DNA from: Polyangiaceae bacterium
Lineage (GTDB): Bacteria; Myxococcota_A; Polyangia; Polyangiales; Polyangiaceae
Assembly (NCBI GenBank): GCA_013361525.1
Contig: JABFXY010000133.1
Location: 1 to 45,742, forward strand
DNA: 45,742 nt
Direction of reading: 5' to 3'
Part shown: in pieces, positions 7,699 through 16,531 of the stretch
Layout of the letters: each line of letters begins with the position of its first letter
Numbering within the stretch: position 1 is the stretch's first letter
Notes under the pieces: generated by a model
Seen by the model: only the letters and a program-made list of their open reading frames with translations
Databases searched by the model: none
What the model was told of the DNA's origin: nothing
Made by a program: the position numbers and the translations under genes

Positions 7699-9474
7699 CT
7701 ACTCCTCGCGGGCCGGGCCGCTCAGGCTGCGCTCGACGCGGGAGAAGTTCGTCCGCAGCATCTTCACGTAGTCGCCTTGCGCCCGCGCGAGCTCCTCGAC
7801 GTGCCGCGCGAGATCCACGAGCTGCTCGCCGCTCCTTCGCTGCGCGCGCTGCGAGGCGTTGAGCGTGTTCACCATCGAAGAGATCTGCTCGATCGACGCA
7901 GTGATCTGCCGTCCGCCGCGGGCCTGCTCTTGGCTCGAGCGCTCGACGTGTTGCGTGATCATTCGCATCTTCTCGGCGCTCTTCATGATCTGATCGGAGC
8001 CGCGCGCCTGCTGCGCGGTCGCCGCCGCGATCTGCTGCACCGTCTCGGCGATACGGCCGATGGCGTCGGTGACCTGCTTCGAGCCCTTCGCCTGCTCGAC
8101 GGTGGCGCGCGCGATGGCGCGGACCATCGCGGTCGACTTCTGCGAGCTCTCGAGGATCTTCTTCAGCGCGCGCTCGGCTTCGTTCGAAACCTCGACGCCG
8201 CGCGAGACGTTTTGCGCGCCGCGCTCGACGGCGGAGATCGCGTTGCGCGACTCGGCCTGAATGGTCTTGATGAGCTCGGCGATCTCTTTCGTGCTGCCGC
8301 CTGCGCGCTCGGCGAGGTCTTTGATCTCGTCGGCGACGACGGCGAAGCCTTTGCCGTGCTCACCGGCCTGGGCGGCGATGATCGCGGCGTTGAGCGCGAG
8401 GAGGTTCGTCTGCTCGGCGACGTCGTCGATGACCGCGAGGATCTGACCGATGGCATCGATGCGCGTGCCGAGGTTCGAGATGACGGCCACCGCCTCGTGG
8501 CTCGAGTCGCGGATGCGGTTGATCTCGCTGATCGTCTTGAGGATCGCTTCGGCGCCGCGATCGGCGTCGAGCGCGACCTCTTCGGAGAGGCGCGCGGTCT
8601 CGTTCGCGTTCGACTGGACCTGATCGATCGACACGTCCATCTCGTTCATCGAGGAGCTGGTCTCCTCGGCGGTGAGCGAGAGGGCGTCGATGTTGCGGGC
8701 GACCTCGCGAACCGAATAGGCCATCTCTTCGATCGACGTCGCGGTCTCGCGCACGCTGGCGCCGAGCTCTGCGACGTTCTGCGCGACCTCTTCGTTGGTC
8801 GTCGTCATCTCGAGGATGCTCGAGCTCGACTCCTCGGCGCTCGTCGCGAGCGTCTCGATCGATTGGTAGACCTCGACGAGAGCCTGATTGACGCCTCGGA
8901 CGTGGCCGGCGAGCTCGGTCGCGACCTTCGCGAGGTTCGGGTGCGCGCCCTCGAATTCCGTCACCGACTCGCGCAGGTTCGCGAACGGCTCGCGGATCTC
9001 GGCGATCTTCGCGCCGCCGTCTTTCGCCTTGCGCGCCTCTTCGCGCGCAACCTCGAGCTCACGCCGGAGGCGCTCCGTCTCGGCCTCGCCGTCGCGGCGA
9101 GCTTTCGCAACCTCGACCTCGACCTCGCGACGAGCTTTCGCGACCTCGTCCTGCACGTCCTTTTTGGCGCGCGCGAGCTCTTCCCGCTCTTCGGCGAGCT
9201 GGGTGAGATCGTCGAACGCGGCCGTCAGCTCGGGTGTCGCGCGCTCTGGCGCCCGGGGAAGCTTCCCCCGGCGGGCGTCACGAACACCATCGAGGAGCGG
9301 CGTCAGACCGGAGTCGCCGGTCTTCGACCCCTCGACGACGACGACCCCGGCGGCGATCACACCGAGAACGATGAACAATTGCGACGCGTATTGGGGCAGC
9401 GACGTCGCGATGAAACCACAAGCGAGTGCCGCGACAATCAACACACCGAGCGGCCGGAGCAAGCGTGAGGGCAT
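7699..9474 (-). CDS. Methyl-accepting chemotaxis protein without periplasmic sensor
   Basis: 591 residues. Two hydrophobic segments near the N-terminus (about 5-25 and 31-50) are separated by only a few residues, so there is no periplasmic ligand domain. A charged helical linker rich in EVAKARR repeats (about 95-170) leads into a long cytoplasmic coiled coil. The signalling tip DDVAEQTNLLALNAAIIAAQ plus AGEHGKGFAVVADEIKDLAE is the conserved MCP hairpin that contacts CheA and CheW. Input is probably cytoplasmic or comes from the membrane. It is the first gene of a probable pair with glpK. No CheB/CheR genes are nearby, so methylation status is unknown. Confidence 0.92.
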   Translation of the reverse strand: MPSRLLRPLGVLIVAALACGFIATSLPQYASQLFIVLGVIAAGVVVVEGSKTGDSGLTPLLDGVRDARRGKLPRAPERATPELTAAFDDLTQLAEEREELARAKKDVQDEVAKARREVEVEVAKARRDGEAETERLRRELEVAREEARKAKDGGAKIAEIREPFANLRESVTEFEGAHPNLAKVATELAGHVRGVNQALVEVYQSIETLATSAEESSSSILEMTTTNEEVAQNVAELGASVRETATSIEEMAYSVREVARNIDALSLTAEETSSSMNEMDVSIDQVQSNANETARLSEEVALDADRGAEAILKTISEINRIRDSSHEAVAVISNLGTRIDAIGQILAVIDDVAEQTNLLALNAAIIAAQAGEHGKGFAVVADEIKDLAERAGGSTKEIAELIKTIQAESRNAISAVERGAQNVSRGVEVSNEAERALKKILESSQKSTAMVRAIARATVEQAKGSKQVTDAIGRIAETVQQIAAATAQQARGSDQIMKSAEKMRMITQHVERSSQEQARGGRQITASIEQISSMVNTLNASQRAQRRSGEQLVDLARHVEELARAQGDYVKMLRTNFSRVERSLSGPAREE

Positions 9475-9586
9475 CCCGCGGCGAGACTAGAGTCGCAAGT
9501 CGCCGGCGGGCAAGCCGCTCGCAGTCGGCACCTGACGCTAGCGTTACGTCGTCGGCACGCGGTGCCACGCCCGACGGGTAGTTTCG

Positions 9587-9727
9587 TCAGCGAGGCGACG
9601 TGCCGTGCGGCTGATCGTAAGTCTCGTAGTCGGTGAGGTCGTAGTTGGGCTGCGCACCGTTCGAGACTTTGACGGCGCAACCAGAGACGAGCGAGACGAG
9701 CGCCATGAGGGCGAGCCAGCGTGCCAT
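9587..9727 (-). CDS. Small lipoprotein (46 residues)
   Basis: The ATG at 9727 follows a GCGAGGA ribosome site. The product begins with a short basic n-region and a hydrophobic segment ending in the lipobox LVSGC, followed by only about 28 mature residues that are polar and Tyr/Asp-rich. It is the right size and form for a tiny secreted lipoprotein. The longer open frame reaching back to 10045 is rejected because the lipoprotein start with its ribosome site explains the sequence better. No family recognised. Confidence 0.6.
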   Translation of the reverse strand: MARWLALMALVSLVSGCAVKVSNGAQPNYDLTDYETYDQPHGTSPR

Positions 9728-10086
9728 GGGATCCTCGCAGGGGCTCCCGGCGCAGTAAGTTCGATGAACGCGCCGGAGTTGCTTGCTTGGACGTGGGAAG
9801 GGCGGCGCTCCTACAGACTTTTTTGCGCCCTGCGACAGGCCCCTCGGCAACGACTCGGTGTCGACCGCGGAGCATTTTTGCAGGGGAGGCGGTCTTCGAG
9901 GCTTCGTATCAGGCCGATTCGGCCTCGGATTGCTTCGATATGTTGTGTGTCGAACCGCCTCGACTACACTCCCGCGCGCCGAGGGCCTGCCGTTAGGGGC
10001 CCGCGGGGCGACTCCGGTATTCCGGCTGCTTTGTTCGCCCCGCACCTGGGCCTCACCGGCCCACGCCTTTCTTCTAAGGAGCCATC
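9728..10086. other. Intergenic region between divergent genes
   Basis: 359 bp separating the small lipoprotein from the cytochrome gene. A weak promoter candidate for the cytochrome gene is TTGTGT (9943-9948), 16 bp, TACACT (9965-9970). AAGGAG (10076-10081) is its ribosome site, 5 nt before the ATG. I see no credible gene in the region. Confidence 0.4.
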
Positions 10087-10494
10087 ATGGTGAACAGCTC
10101 ATCGCTGCGCGGTCTTTCCTCGCGGGTTCTATTGTCTGGTATCGCCGCGGCGGTGGTCGCTGCGCTCACGATCGTCAACGTCGGCTGCGGCGACTCCGGC
10201 ACCGGCGGAGAAGGCGGCGGGGCGGACTGCACCGACGTGAAGGGTTACGCCGAGCTCGGCACCGCGATCAGCAAGTGCACGAACTGCCACTCGTCCGAGC
10301 TGACGACGCCGACCGAGCGCCAATCGGCCCCCGAAGGCTTCGACTACGACACCTACGAGCTCGCGAAGCAGCACCCCGACGAGATCGCGGAGCAGCTCGA
10401 AGAGGGTCTGATGCCGCCGTCGGGCAGCCCGACGCTCACGGACACGGAGAAGAGCGACCTCATCAAGTGGGCGAGCTGCGGCACGCCGGAGTGA
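10087..10494 (+). CDS. Mono-haem cytochrome c-like lipoprotein
   Basis: 135 residues. A lipoprotein signal ends in VNVGC, followed by a Gly-rich linker (GDSGTGGEGGG). A single CTNCH haem c attachment motif lies near residue 60. Further on, GLMPPSGSPTL offers a Met as the likely distal haem ligand, and WASCGTP ends the domain, as in other myxobacterial single-haem lipoproteins. It probably transfers electrons on the outer surface or in the periplasm. The partner is unknown, and there are no oxidase or dehydrogenase genes beside it. Strong ribosome site (AAGGAG). The gene is followed by tandem terminators, so it is probably monocistronic. Confidence 0.85.
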   Translation: MVNSSSLRGLSSRVLLSGIAAAVVAALTIVNVGCGDSGTGGEGGGADCTDVKGYAELGTAISKCTNCHSSELTTPTERQSAPEGFDYDTYELAKQHPDEIAEQLEEGLMPPSGSPTLTDTEKSDLIKWASCGTPE

Positions 10495-10556
10495 AACTGA
10501 CGGAAGAGACGGCCTGAGCGAGCAGAGAGAGATCCCGAGCCTCGCGTGTCAGGTCC

Positions 10557-10618
10557 GGGCCCCGTCGACCGCCTTTGTCGGTGCGGGGCCCAACTTCCCG
10601 TTGTGGTCCCTTTTTTTT
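10557..10618 (+). terminator. Rho-independent terminator after cytochrome gene
   Basis: Perfect 8-bp arms GGGCCCCG (10557-10564) and CGGGGCCC (10584-10591), with an inner ACCG/CGGT pairing. A run of eight T (10611-10618) follows 19 nt later. The spacing to the T run is long for a classic terminator, but position and structure fit. Confidence 0.6.
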
Positions 10619-10625
10619 CGTGTAG

Positions 10626-10643
10626 GCTCCGCGAGCTTTTTTT
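10626..10643 (+). terminator. Short hairpin plus T7 tract
   Basis: GCTC-CGC-GAGC (10626-10636) directly followed by seven T (10637-10643). A minimal second terminator in tandem with the previous one, isolating the tRNA gene 21 bp further on. Confidence 0.45.
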
Positions 10644-10664
10644 CGGGGCGCTACGCGTCTCGTT

Positions 10665-11136
<472 letters not shown>

Positions 11137-13770
11137 ATGCTTCGTCGTAACAGGCTTCCTCTTGGTCCGTTCTCGATATCGCTCCTCCTCGCAGCCCTCG
11201 CGACGACCGTCGCCTGCGGCGACGACACCGGAACCGGCGCGACAGCCGGCAATGGAGGAAACGGTGCGAACGGCGGTGAGGGTGGCGAGCCTCCGACCGG
11301 CGGCACCGGCGGGACCGGCGCGCAAGGCGGCCAAGGTGGTTCGGGTGGTGGCGAGGGCGGCTCCGGCGGCCAAGGCGGCGGCACGCAGTTCGAAGAGGTC
11401 ACGTGCGACGTCGATCTCACGCCCCCGGCATCCGGCATCTGCGGCGTTGCAACGGATGGATCGGGCAGCCGCCTGATCCGCGGCACGGTGCTCGGCGCCG
11501 ATGCGCTCTACCGAAACGGCGGCGTCCTCGTCTCCGAAACGGGCGTCATCGAGTGCGTCGGCTGTGACTGCGAGGCGACGCCGACCGGTGCGGACGCGAC
11601 GGTCATCGATTGCCCCGACGGCGTGATCTCGCCGGGTCTCATCAACCCGCACGACCACATCACGTACGCGAACAACGCGCCGTACGACGTCGGCACGACG
11701 CGCTACGACCACCGCCACGAGTGGCGAACCGGCGCGAACGGCATGCCGGAGATCAACGTGAACAGCGGCGCGGCTGCGAACGTCGTCCTCTTCGCCGAGC
11801 TGCGCTTCATCATGAGCGGCGCGACGAGCACTGCAGGTGCCGGTGGCCGCGCGGGCCTCCTCCGAAACCTCGACACCCAGAACCTCGAGTCGCTCCCGGT
11901 CCAGGCCGCTGACTCCGACACCTTCCCGCTCGACGACGCCGACGGCACGATGCACGCGACCGGCTGCAACTACGGCGACAGTCCCACCGTCGAGAACAAC
12001 GTTGCCGGCCTCTCGGGATATCTGCCGCACATCGCGGAGGGTATCGGCCCCGAGGCGCGCAACGAGTTCGTCTGCACCAGCGACAGCGCCGTCCAGAACG
12101 GCCACGACCTCATCGAGCCGCAGACCGCGATCGTCCACGCGGTCGGCATGAAGCCCGAAGATTTCCAGGTCATGCAGCAGGAGCTCGCGACGGTCATCTG
12201 GTCGCCTCGCTCCAACGTCTCGCTCTACGGCGACACGGCGCGCGTGACGATGATCGACGCGATGGGCGTTCCCATCGCGCTCGGAACGGACTGGATGCCG
12301 TCCGGCTCGATGAACATCCTGCGCGAGCTCCACTGTGCCGACGAGCTCAACACCACGCGCTTCGACGGCCACTTCTCCGACCTCGCCCTCTGGCGCATGG
12401 TGACGGAGAACGCCGCGTTCGCGACGGGAACGAGCCAGGCGATCGGCATGCTCAAGCCGGGCTACACGGCCGACATCTCGGTCTTCAACGCGACGGATCG
12501 GAAGGACTTCCGCGCGGTCATCGGGGCAGGTGTCGAGGACGTCGTCCTGGTCATGCGTGGCGGTGAGGTGCTCTACGGCGACGCCGACCTTCTCGACGAA
12601 GGCGCGATCGGCGGCGAGGCCTGCGAAGCGCTGCCGGTGTGCGGCGTCGACAAGAAGGCCTGCGTCGCGCAAGACGTCGGCGGCGGCACGACGCTCGCCG
12701 CGGTCGTCGCCGCGGGTGAGGCGTTCTACCCGCTGTTCTTCTGCAACGACGAGGTCCCGACGGACGAGCCGTCGTGTGTTCCCTGGCGTTCGGAGTACCC
12801 GGACGGCGTCACGGCGTCGGACGGCGACGGCGACGGCATCGCGGACGGAGACGACCTCTGCCCGACGGTGTTCGATCCGATCCGCCCGCTCGACGGCTCG
12901 GCCCAGGCCGATGCGGACGGCGACGGCGTCGGCGACTCCTGCGACGCGTGCCCGGTCACGAGTGGCCAGGATTGCGAAGCGCCGCTGGCTGACGACGTCG
13001 ACGGCGACGGCGTCATCAACGCCGCCGACAACTGCGTCGACATCCCCAACACGGATCAGGACGACGCGGACAGCGACGATCACGGTGACGCGTGCGACGC
13101 CTGCCCGGACGATCCGAACCCGGGCGCCGCGGCTTGCGCGCTCACGATCGCGACGGTGCGGAACCCGGCTGCCCCCGGCCACCCGGCCGAAGGCACGTCG
13201 GTCTCCGTCTCGGGTTGGGTCACGGCGGTTCGCCCCGACTCGGGTGGAAGCCGCGGCTTCACGATCCAAGACAGCACCGACCCGTTCAGCGCCATCTTCG
13301 TGTTCACCGGCAACCAGTCGCCGGGCGTGGCCTTCGGTGATCAGGTGACCGTGACCGGCGTGTACGACGAGTACTTCGAGTACGCCGAGATCACCTCGCC
13401 GACGATCACCGACGTCGCCCCGCCGACGCCGATCCCGTTCGCGGCGATCGAGATCGCGGACACGACGACGCTCGCGACGGCTGCAACCGCGGAACCCTAC
13501 GAGTCGATGTGGGTCAGCCTCGGTGCAGTCACGATCACGACGATGAACGCGGACCCCGGCTTCGACTACGACGAGTTCGCCGTCTCGAGCCTCGGCGGCA
13601 CCGCGCTCCGCGTGAACGACGGGTACCTCTTGGCGATCGACAACACCTGCCCGGTCGGCAGCGCCTTCACCGACATCACCGGCGTGCTCGACTACTCGTT
13701 CGACAACTACAAGCTCGAGCCACGCAGCGACGCCGACATCGCGTTCGTGACGTGCGACCCCACGCCCTGA
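11137..13770 (+). CDS. Secreted amidohydrolase lipoprotein with TSP3 repeats and C-terminal beta domain
   Basis: 877 residues. The ATG at 11137 follows GGCGAGGAG by 5 nt. The lipobox (TTVAC) is followed by a long Gly/Thr linker (about 28-85). Residues about 105-500 are an amidohydrolase of the deaminase/chlorohydrolase type with a complete metal set: HDH (172-174), H298 in LPHIAEG, H334 in IVHAVG and D385 in LGTD. The domain ends in the usual DISVFNATD/VMRGGEVLYGD composite strand. Residues about 562-660 are Ca-binding thrombospondin type-3 repeats (DGDGDGIADGDD, DADGDGVGDSCD, DVDGDGVINAAD). From 668 a beta-rich OB-like domain follows (SVSGWVTAVRP, GFTIQD, QVTVTGVYDEY). The substrate is unknown; action at the cell surface is inferred. 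Confidence 0.85.
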   Translation: MLRRNRLPLGPFSISLLLAALATTVACGDDTGTGATAGNGGNGANGGEGGEPPTGGTGGTGAQGGQGGSGGGEGGSGGQGGGTQFEEVTCDVDLTPPASGICGVATDGSGSRLIRGTVLGADALYRNGGVLVSETGVIECVGCDCEATPTGADATVIDCPDGVISPGLINPHDHITYANNAPYDVGTTRYDHRHEWRTGANGMPEINVNSGAAANVVLFAELRFIMSGATSTAGAGGRAGLLRNLDTQNLESLPVQAADSDTFPLDDADGTMHATGCNYGDSPTVENNVAGLSGYLPHIAEGIGPEARNEFVCTSDSAVQNGHDLIEPQTAIVHAVGMKPEDFQVMQQELATVIWSPRSNVSLYGDTARVTMIDAMGVPIALGTDWMPSGSMNILRELHCADELNTTRFDGHFSDLALWRMVTENAAFATGTSQAIGMLKPGYTADISVFNATDRKDFRAVIGAGVEDVVLVMRGGEVLYGDADLLDEGAIGGEACEALPVCGVDKKACVAQDVGGGTTLAAVVAAGEAFYPLFFCNDEVPTDEPSCVPWRSEYPDGVTASDGDGDGIADGDDLCPTVFDPIRPLDGSAQADADGDGVGDSCDACPVTSGQDCEAPLADDVDGDGVINAADNCVDIPNTDQDDADSDDHGDACDACPDDPNPGAAACALTIATVRNPAAPGHPAEGTSVSVSGWVTAVRPDSGGSRGFTIQDSTDPFSAIFVFTGNQSPGVAFGDQVTVTGVYDEYFEYAEITSPTITDVAPPTPIPFAAIEIADTTTLATAATAEPYESMWVSLGAVTITTMNADPGFDYDEFAVSSLGGTALRVNDGYLLAIDNTCPVGSAFTDITGVLDYSFDNYKLEPRSDADIAFVTCDPTP

Positions 13771-13785
13771 CGTAGACCCAGCTCA

Positions 13786-13835
13786 CGAAACCACGGCCGA
13801 GCCGGAGGCAATCGCCTCTCGCTCGGCCGGTTTCG
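13786..13835. terminator. Bidirectional terminator hairpin
   Basis: Long nested stem: CGAAACC (13786-13792) with GGTTTCG (13829-13835), GGCCGAGC (13795-13802) with GCTCGGCC (13821-13828), and GAGGC (13805-13809) with GCCTC (13814-13818), closed by loop AATC. The flanking AAA/TTT bases suit termination in both directions. It lies exactly between two converging genes. Confidence 0.75.
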
Positions 13836-13845
13836 TTCCATCGAA

Positions 13846-14415
13846 TCAGTTCCAGCGCGCTTCGGCTTCCATCGCGCCGTCCCTGTCGCCGCCGCCCGAC
13901 ACGACGTGAAGGCGGATGTTCTCCGCCTCGACCGACTCCAAGATCCCTTCGGCCGCGCCGGCGACGGTCGCCCAGATGTTGGCGTCGAAGCCGTCGCAAC
14001 CGCTCCACAGCGCGCGCGCATACCCGTCGCGACGCTCGAGAAATTCGCACGTTCCGCGCTCGTAGTGCTGGTTGAAGAAGCGCGCCGACACCGCAAGTGA
14101 CCGATGCGCTCCGAGCACGCGCACGAAGACGCGGTGTGCGCTGTTGAGGCCCAGCTTGACGGCGACGCGGCCGACTTGGCGCAAAAACGGGAGGCCACCG
14201 TGCGTCTCTGCTGCAAGGGCGGCGAGCACCGCGTTCTGCCACGCGAGCGGATACCACGCACCAGCGACGAGGCCGCCGTATCGAACGGCGTCGGCGATCT
14301 CGGGCTCGAGACGTAACACCGCTTGCTCGCATGCCTCGCGACCACGCAGCTGCTCCGTCGCGGCGAGGCAGTTGCGAATCGTGAGCCCCTTCACGCGCGG
14401 CCCCATGGAGACCAT
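13846..14415 (-). CDS. Small myxobacterial-family protein (DUF2378/TIGR02265-like)
   Basis: 189 residues. The layout resembles a paralogous family common in Myxococcota: a start VKGLTIRNCL, a helical part with GAWYPLAWQNAVLAAL, a central GRVAVKLGLNSAHRVFVRVL, an FFNQHYERG segment, and an end with a Gly-rich turn and EARW. That family contains no known catalytic residues and its role is unsettled; a ligand-binding role has been supposed for relatives. The assignment is from memory of the family pattern and not certain. Two Met codons (14415 and 14403) could serve as start. It lies 88 bp downstream of the cheA-like gene on the same strand and may be part of that transcript. Confidence 0.55.
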   Translation of the reverse strand: MVSMGPRVKGLTIRNCLAATEQLRGREACEQAVLRLEPEIADAVRYGGLVAGAWYPLAWQNAVLAALAAETHGGLPFLRQVGRVAVKLGLNSAHRVFVRVLGAHRSLAVSARFFNQHYERGTCEFLERRDGYARALWSGCDGFDANIWATVAGAAEGILESVEAENIRLHVVSGGGDRDGAMEAEARWN

Positions 14416-14503
14416 TCGCGTTGCAAAGCTAACACCGAGGATCCCCCTCGATTGATACCCCCAGAAAGGGGGGTTGCTCAGCCGAACGAACGACTCGACG
14501 CGC

Positions 14504-16531
14504 TCAGGCGAGCGCGCGCATCGCCTGACGTGTCAGCTGCAGCGGATCGAGCGACAGCCGCAGATCGTCCGCCCAAACGATGCCAGCCGCGAAAGGTCCT
14601 ATCGCGCGGACCATGAGCGGCAGCGCGCGCAACGTGACCTCTTCGATCGATCCGACGGACTCCACGGCGAGCGCGACCGGTGCGCTCGAAGGCGCGGCCA
14701 TGATCTCGACGACGAGTCGATCTTCACGGACCTTGGTGACGTCGATCGCGTCCGCGAGCAGCTTGCAGAGCGATGCGCTCGGACGATCCCAGTCGGCCGC
14801 ACGAACGATGCTCCCGACGTGCTGCACCGGGATCCCGAAGACGTCGCCGCCGCACTCGAGCCACAAGACGCGGACGAGCGACGCCTCCGCCGGAACCAAG
14901 ATCGTCGCGGTCAGGCCCTGGCCGCGACGGCTCTCGAGCTCGATCGTTCCGCCGAGCCGTTGCACCGCCGCGAGCGTCAGATCCAGACCGACACCGCGAC
15001 CCGCGAGCAGATCCGCGTCGGCGCGCGTCGAGAACCCCGGATAGAACAGGAGGGAGAGCGCGCTGCGTTCGTCGAGCGCACCCGCTTCGGCGGGCGAAAT
15101 GAGGCCGATACCGAGCGCACGCCGCCGCACGTCGGCTTGGTCGACACCGGCGCCGTCGTCCTCGACCGTGACGATGAGCAAGCCCGCACGCTGGCCGATC
15201 GAGAGTCGCAGCGCGCCGATCGGCGCCTTTCCGGCGGCACGTCGCGCTTCCGGCGTCTCGATTCCGTGCGCGACCGCGTTGCGGACGAGCTGCCGCAATG
15301 GGTCCACGAGCGCATCCAGGATCCGCCTGTCGACGGGCTTGTCACCGCCGGCGATCGCCACGTTCACCGATTTGCCGGCGCGGCTCGCCTCGCTCTGGGC
15401 CGAATGCGCGAGACGCTCGAGCAGCGACGCGGCGAAGGTCGTCCGCAGCGACTGAACCGCGGCCGAGAGCGTCTCGCCCTCGCGGGAAAGACGCCGAGAC
15501 AGGTTCGTCATCTGCCCGGCGGCGTTGTCGACGAGATCGGCGAGCGGCAACAGCCCGTTCGCGCACTCCTCGAGGCGAGCGATCGCTGCAGCCGGCGCGC
15601 CCCACGGCCGCGGAGGTCCGATCATTCGCAGTGCTTCGCGCACACCTCGCTGCACCTCGCGCGCAGCATGTGCGGCGCGCTGCAAGCTCGTCGATCCGCC
15701 CGAGAGCGGCGCGCGGAGCTGCCCGAGCTGGCCCGCGCGCTCGAAGAGCCCGTCCAGCACACCGGTGGAGACACGAACCGTCTCTGCTTCACCGAGGCTT
15801 CGAGGATCCGACTCCGTCGGGATCTCGAGCGCAGGCCGCCGAGGCGGCAGCGGCAGAGGCGTCTGAAGCGGAGCGCGCGAAGGCCTGCTCACCGGCGCGC
15901 CGGACATCAGACGCAATGTCTCCAGCGCGTGCTCCGGTGCATCGACGATCTCGGCGAGCACACCGCGGTACGTGTCGACGTTCTCGAGTGCGCGCGGCGC
16001 CGCGTCCTCGGTCGAGACGACCTTCAAGCGCTCCTCGAGGCCGTGACAGAACCACGCCATCACCTCGTCGCCGACCGAAAGCGCAGCCCCCTTGATGGTG
16101 TGCACCTCGCGAAACACGACCCGCGCCGCCTCGAGATCGCGCGCGCCGGCGAGCGCGGCGTCGATGCGCAACAAACGATCGTGGACGGCGGACGCGTAGT
16201 CCGGTGGATGTGACGCGGGCGTCGGCCCGACACGCAGATCGAGCGGCGGCTCGGGCCACGTGCTCGCGGGCAGGCCTCGCCCTTCGCGAATCAGCGCGTC
16301 GAGACGCGTGAGAAGCTCCTCCAGATCCGTCACGGCGCGCGGATCCCGCGCGGAGATGCGCCGCTCGATCCGCCCACACGCTTCCGACGCCTCGCGCGCA
16401 CCTGCGAGACCGAGCGCGCCCTTGAGAGCGTGAGCGATGCCACGCGCGTTGGTGATCGACGGATCGTCTTTGAGCGACGCCACGCGCCGCTCGATCTCCG
16501 ACGAAATCAGCGCGAGCAGCTCCGGGTCCAT
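14504..16531 (-). CDS. CheA-like histidine kinase with two Hpt domains
   Basis: 675 residues, cytoplasmic. The first Hpt carries H34 (GIAHALKGALG) and the second H144 (EVHTIKGAA). A Pro-rich linker and dimerisation helices come next. The HATPase has an N box N418/H422 (LVRNAVAHGIETPEARRAAG), then VEDDGAGV, the FYPGFSTR segment and GRGVGLDLTLAAVQRLGG. The C-terminal ~130 residues are a CheW-like regulatory domain (LVRVLWLECGGDVFGIPVQHV). It transfers phosphate from ATP to a response regulator, most likely the REC-PATAN protein of the same operon. There is no P2 and no fused receiver. The start overlaps the stop of the soluble MCP gene by one base (TGATG). Confidence 0.9.
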   Translation of the reverse strand: MDPELLALISSEIERRVASLKDDPSITNARGIAHALKGALGLAGAREASEACGRIERRISARDPRAVTDLEELLTRLDALIREGRGLPASTWPEPPLDLRVGPTPASHPPDYASAVHDRLLRIDAALAGARDLEAARVVFREVHTIKGAALSVGDEVMAWFCHGLEERLKVVSTEDAAPRALENVDTYRGVLAEIVDAPEHALETLRLMSGAPVSRPSRAPLQTPLPLPPRRPALEIPTESDPRSLGEAETVRVSTGVLDGLFERAGQLGQLRAPLSGGSTSLQRAAHAAREVQRGVREALRMIGPPRPWGAPAAAIARLEECANGLLPLADLVDNAAGQMTNLSRRLSREGETLSAAVQSLRTTFAASLLERLAHSAQSEASRAGKSVNVAIAGGDKPVDRRILDALVDPLRQLVRNAVAHGIETPEARRAAGKAPIGALRLSIGQRAGLLIVTVEDDGAGVDQADVRRRALGIGLISPAEAGALDERSALSLLFYPGFSTRADADLLAGRGVGLDLTLAAVQRLGGTIELESRRGQGLTATILVPAEASLVRVLWLECGGDVFGIPVQHVGSIVRAADWDRPSASLCKLLADAIDVTKVREDRLVVEIMAAPSSAPVALAVESVGSIEEVTLRALPLMVRAIGPFAAGIVWADDLRLSLDPLQLTRQAMRALA

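Noticed and set aside
7777..9468. 563-codon plus-strand open frame
   Set aside because: Mirror of the chemoreceptor gene; composition is Arg/Leu/Asp-rich without domain signs.
14474..16213. 579-codon plus-strand open frame
   Set aside because: Antisense to cheA-like gene; no motif and high Arg content.
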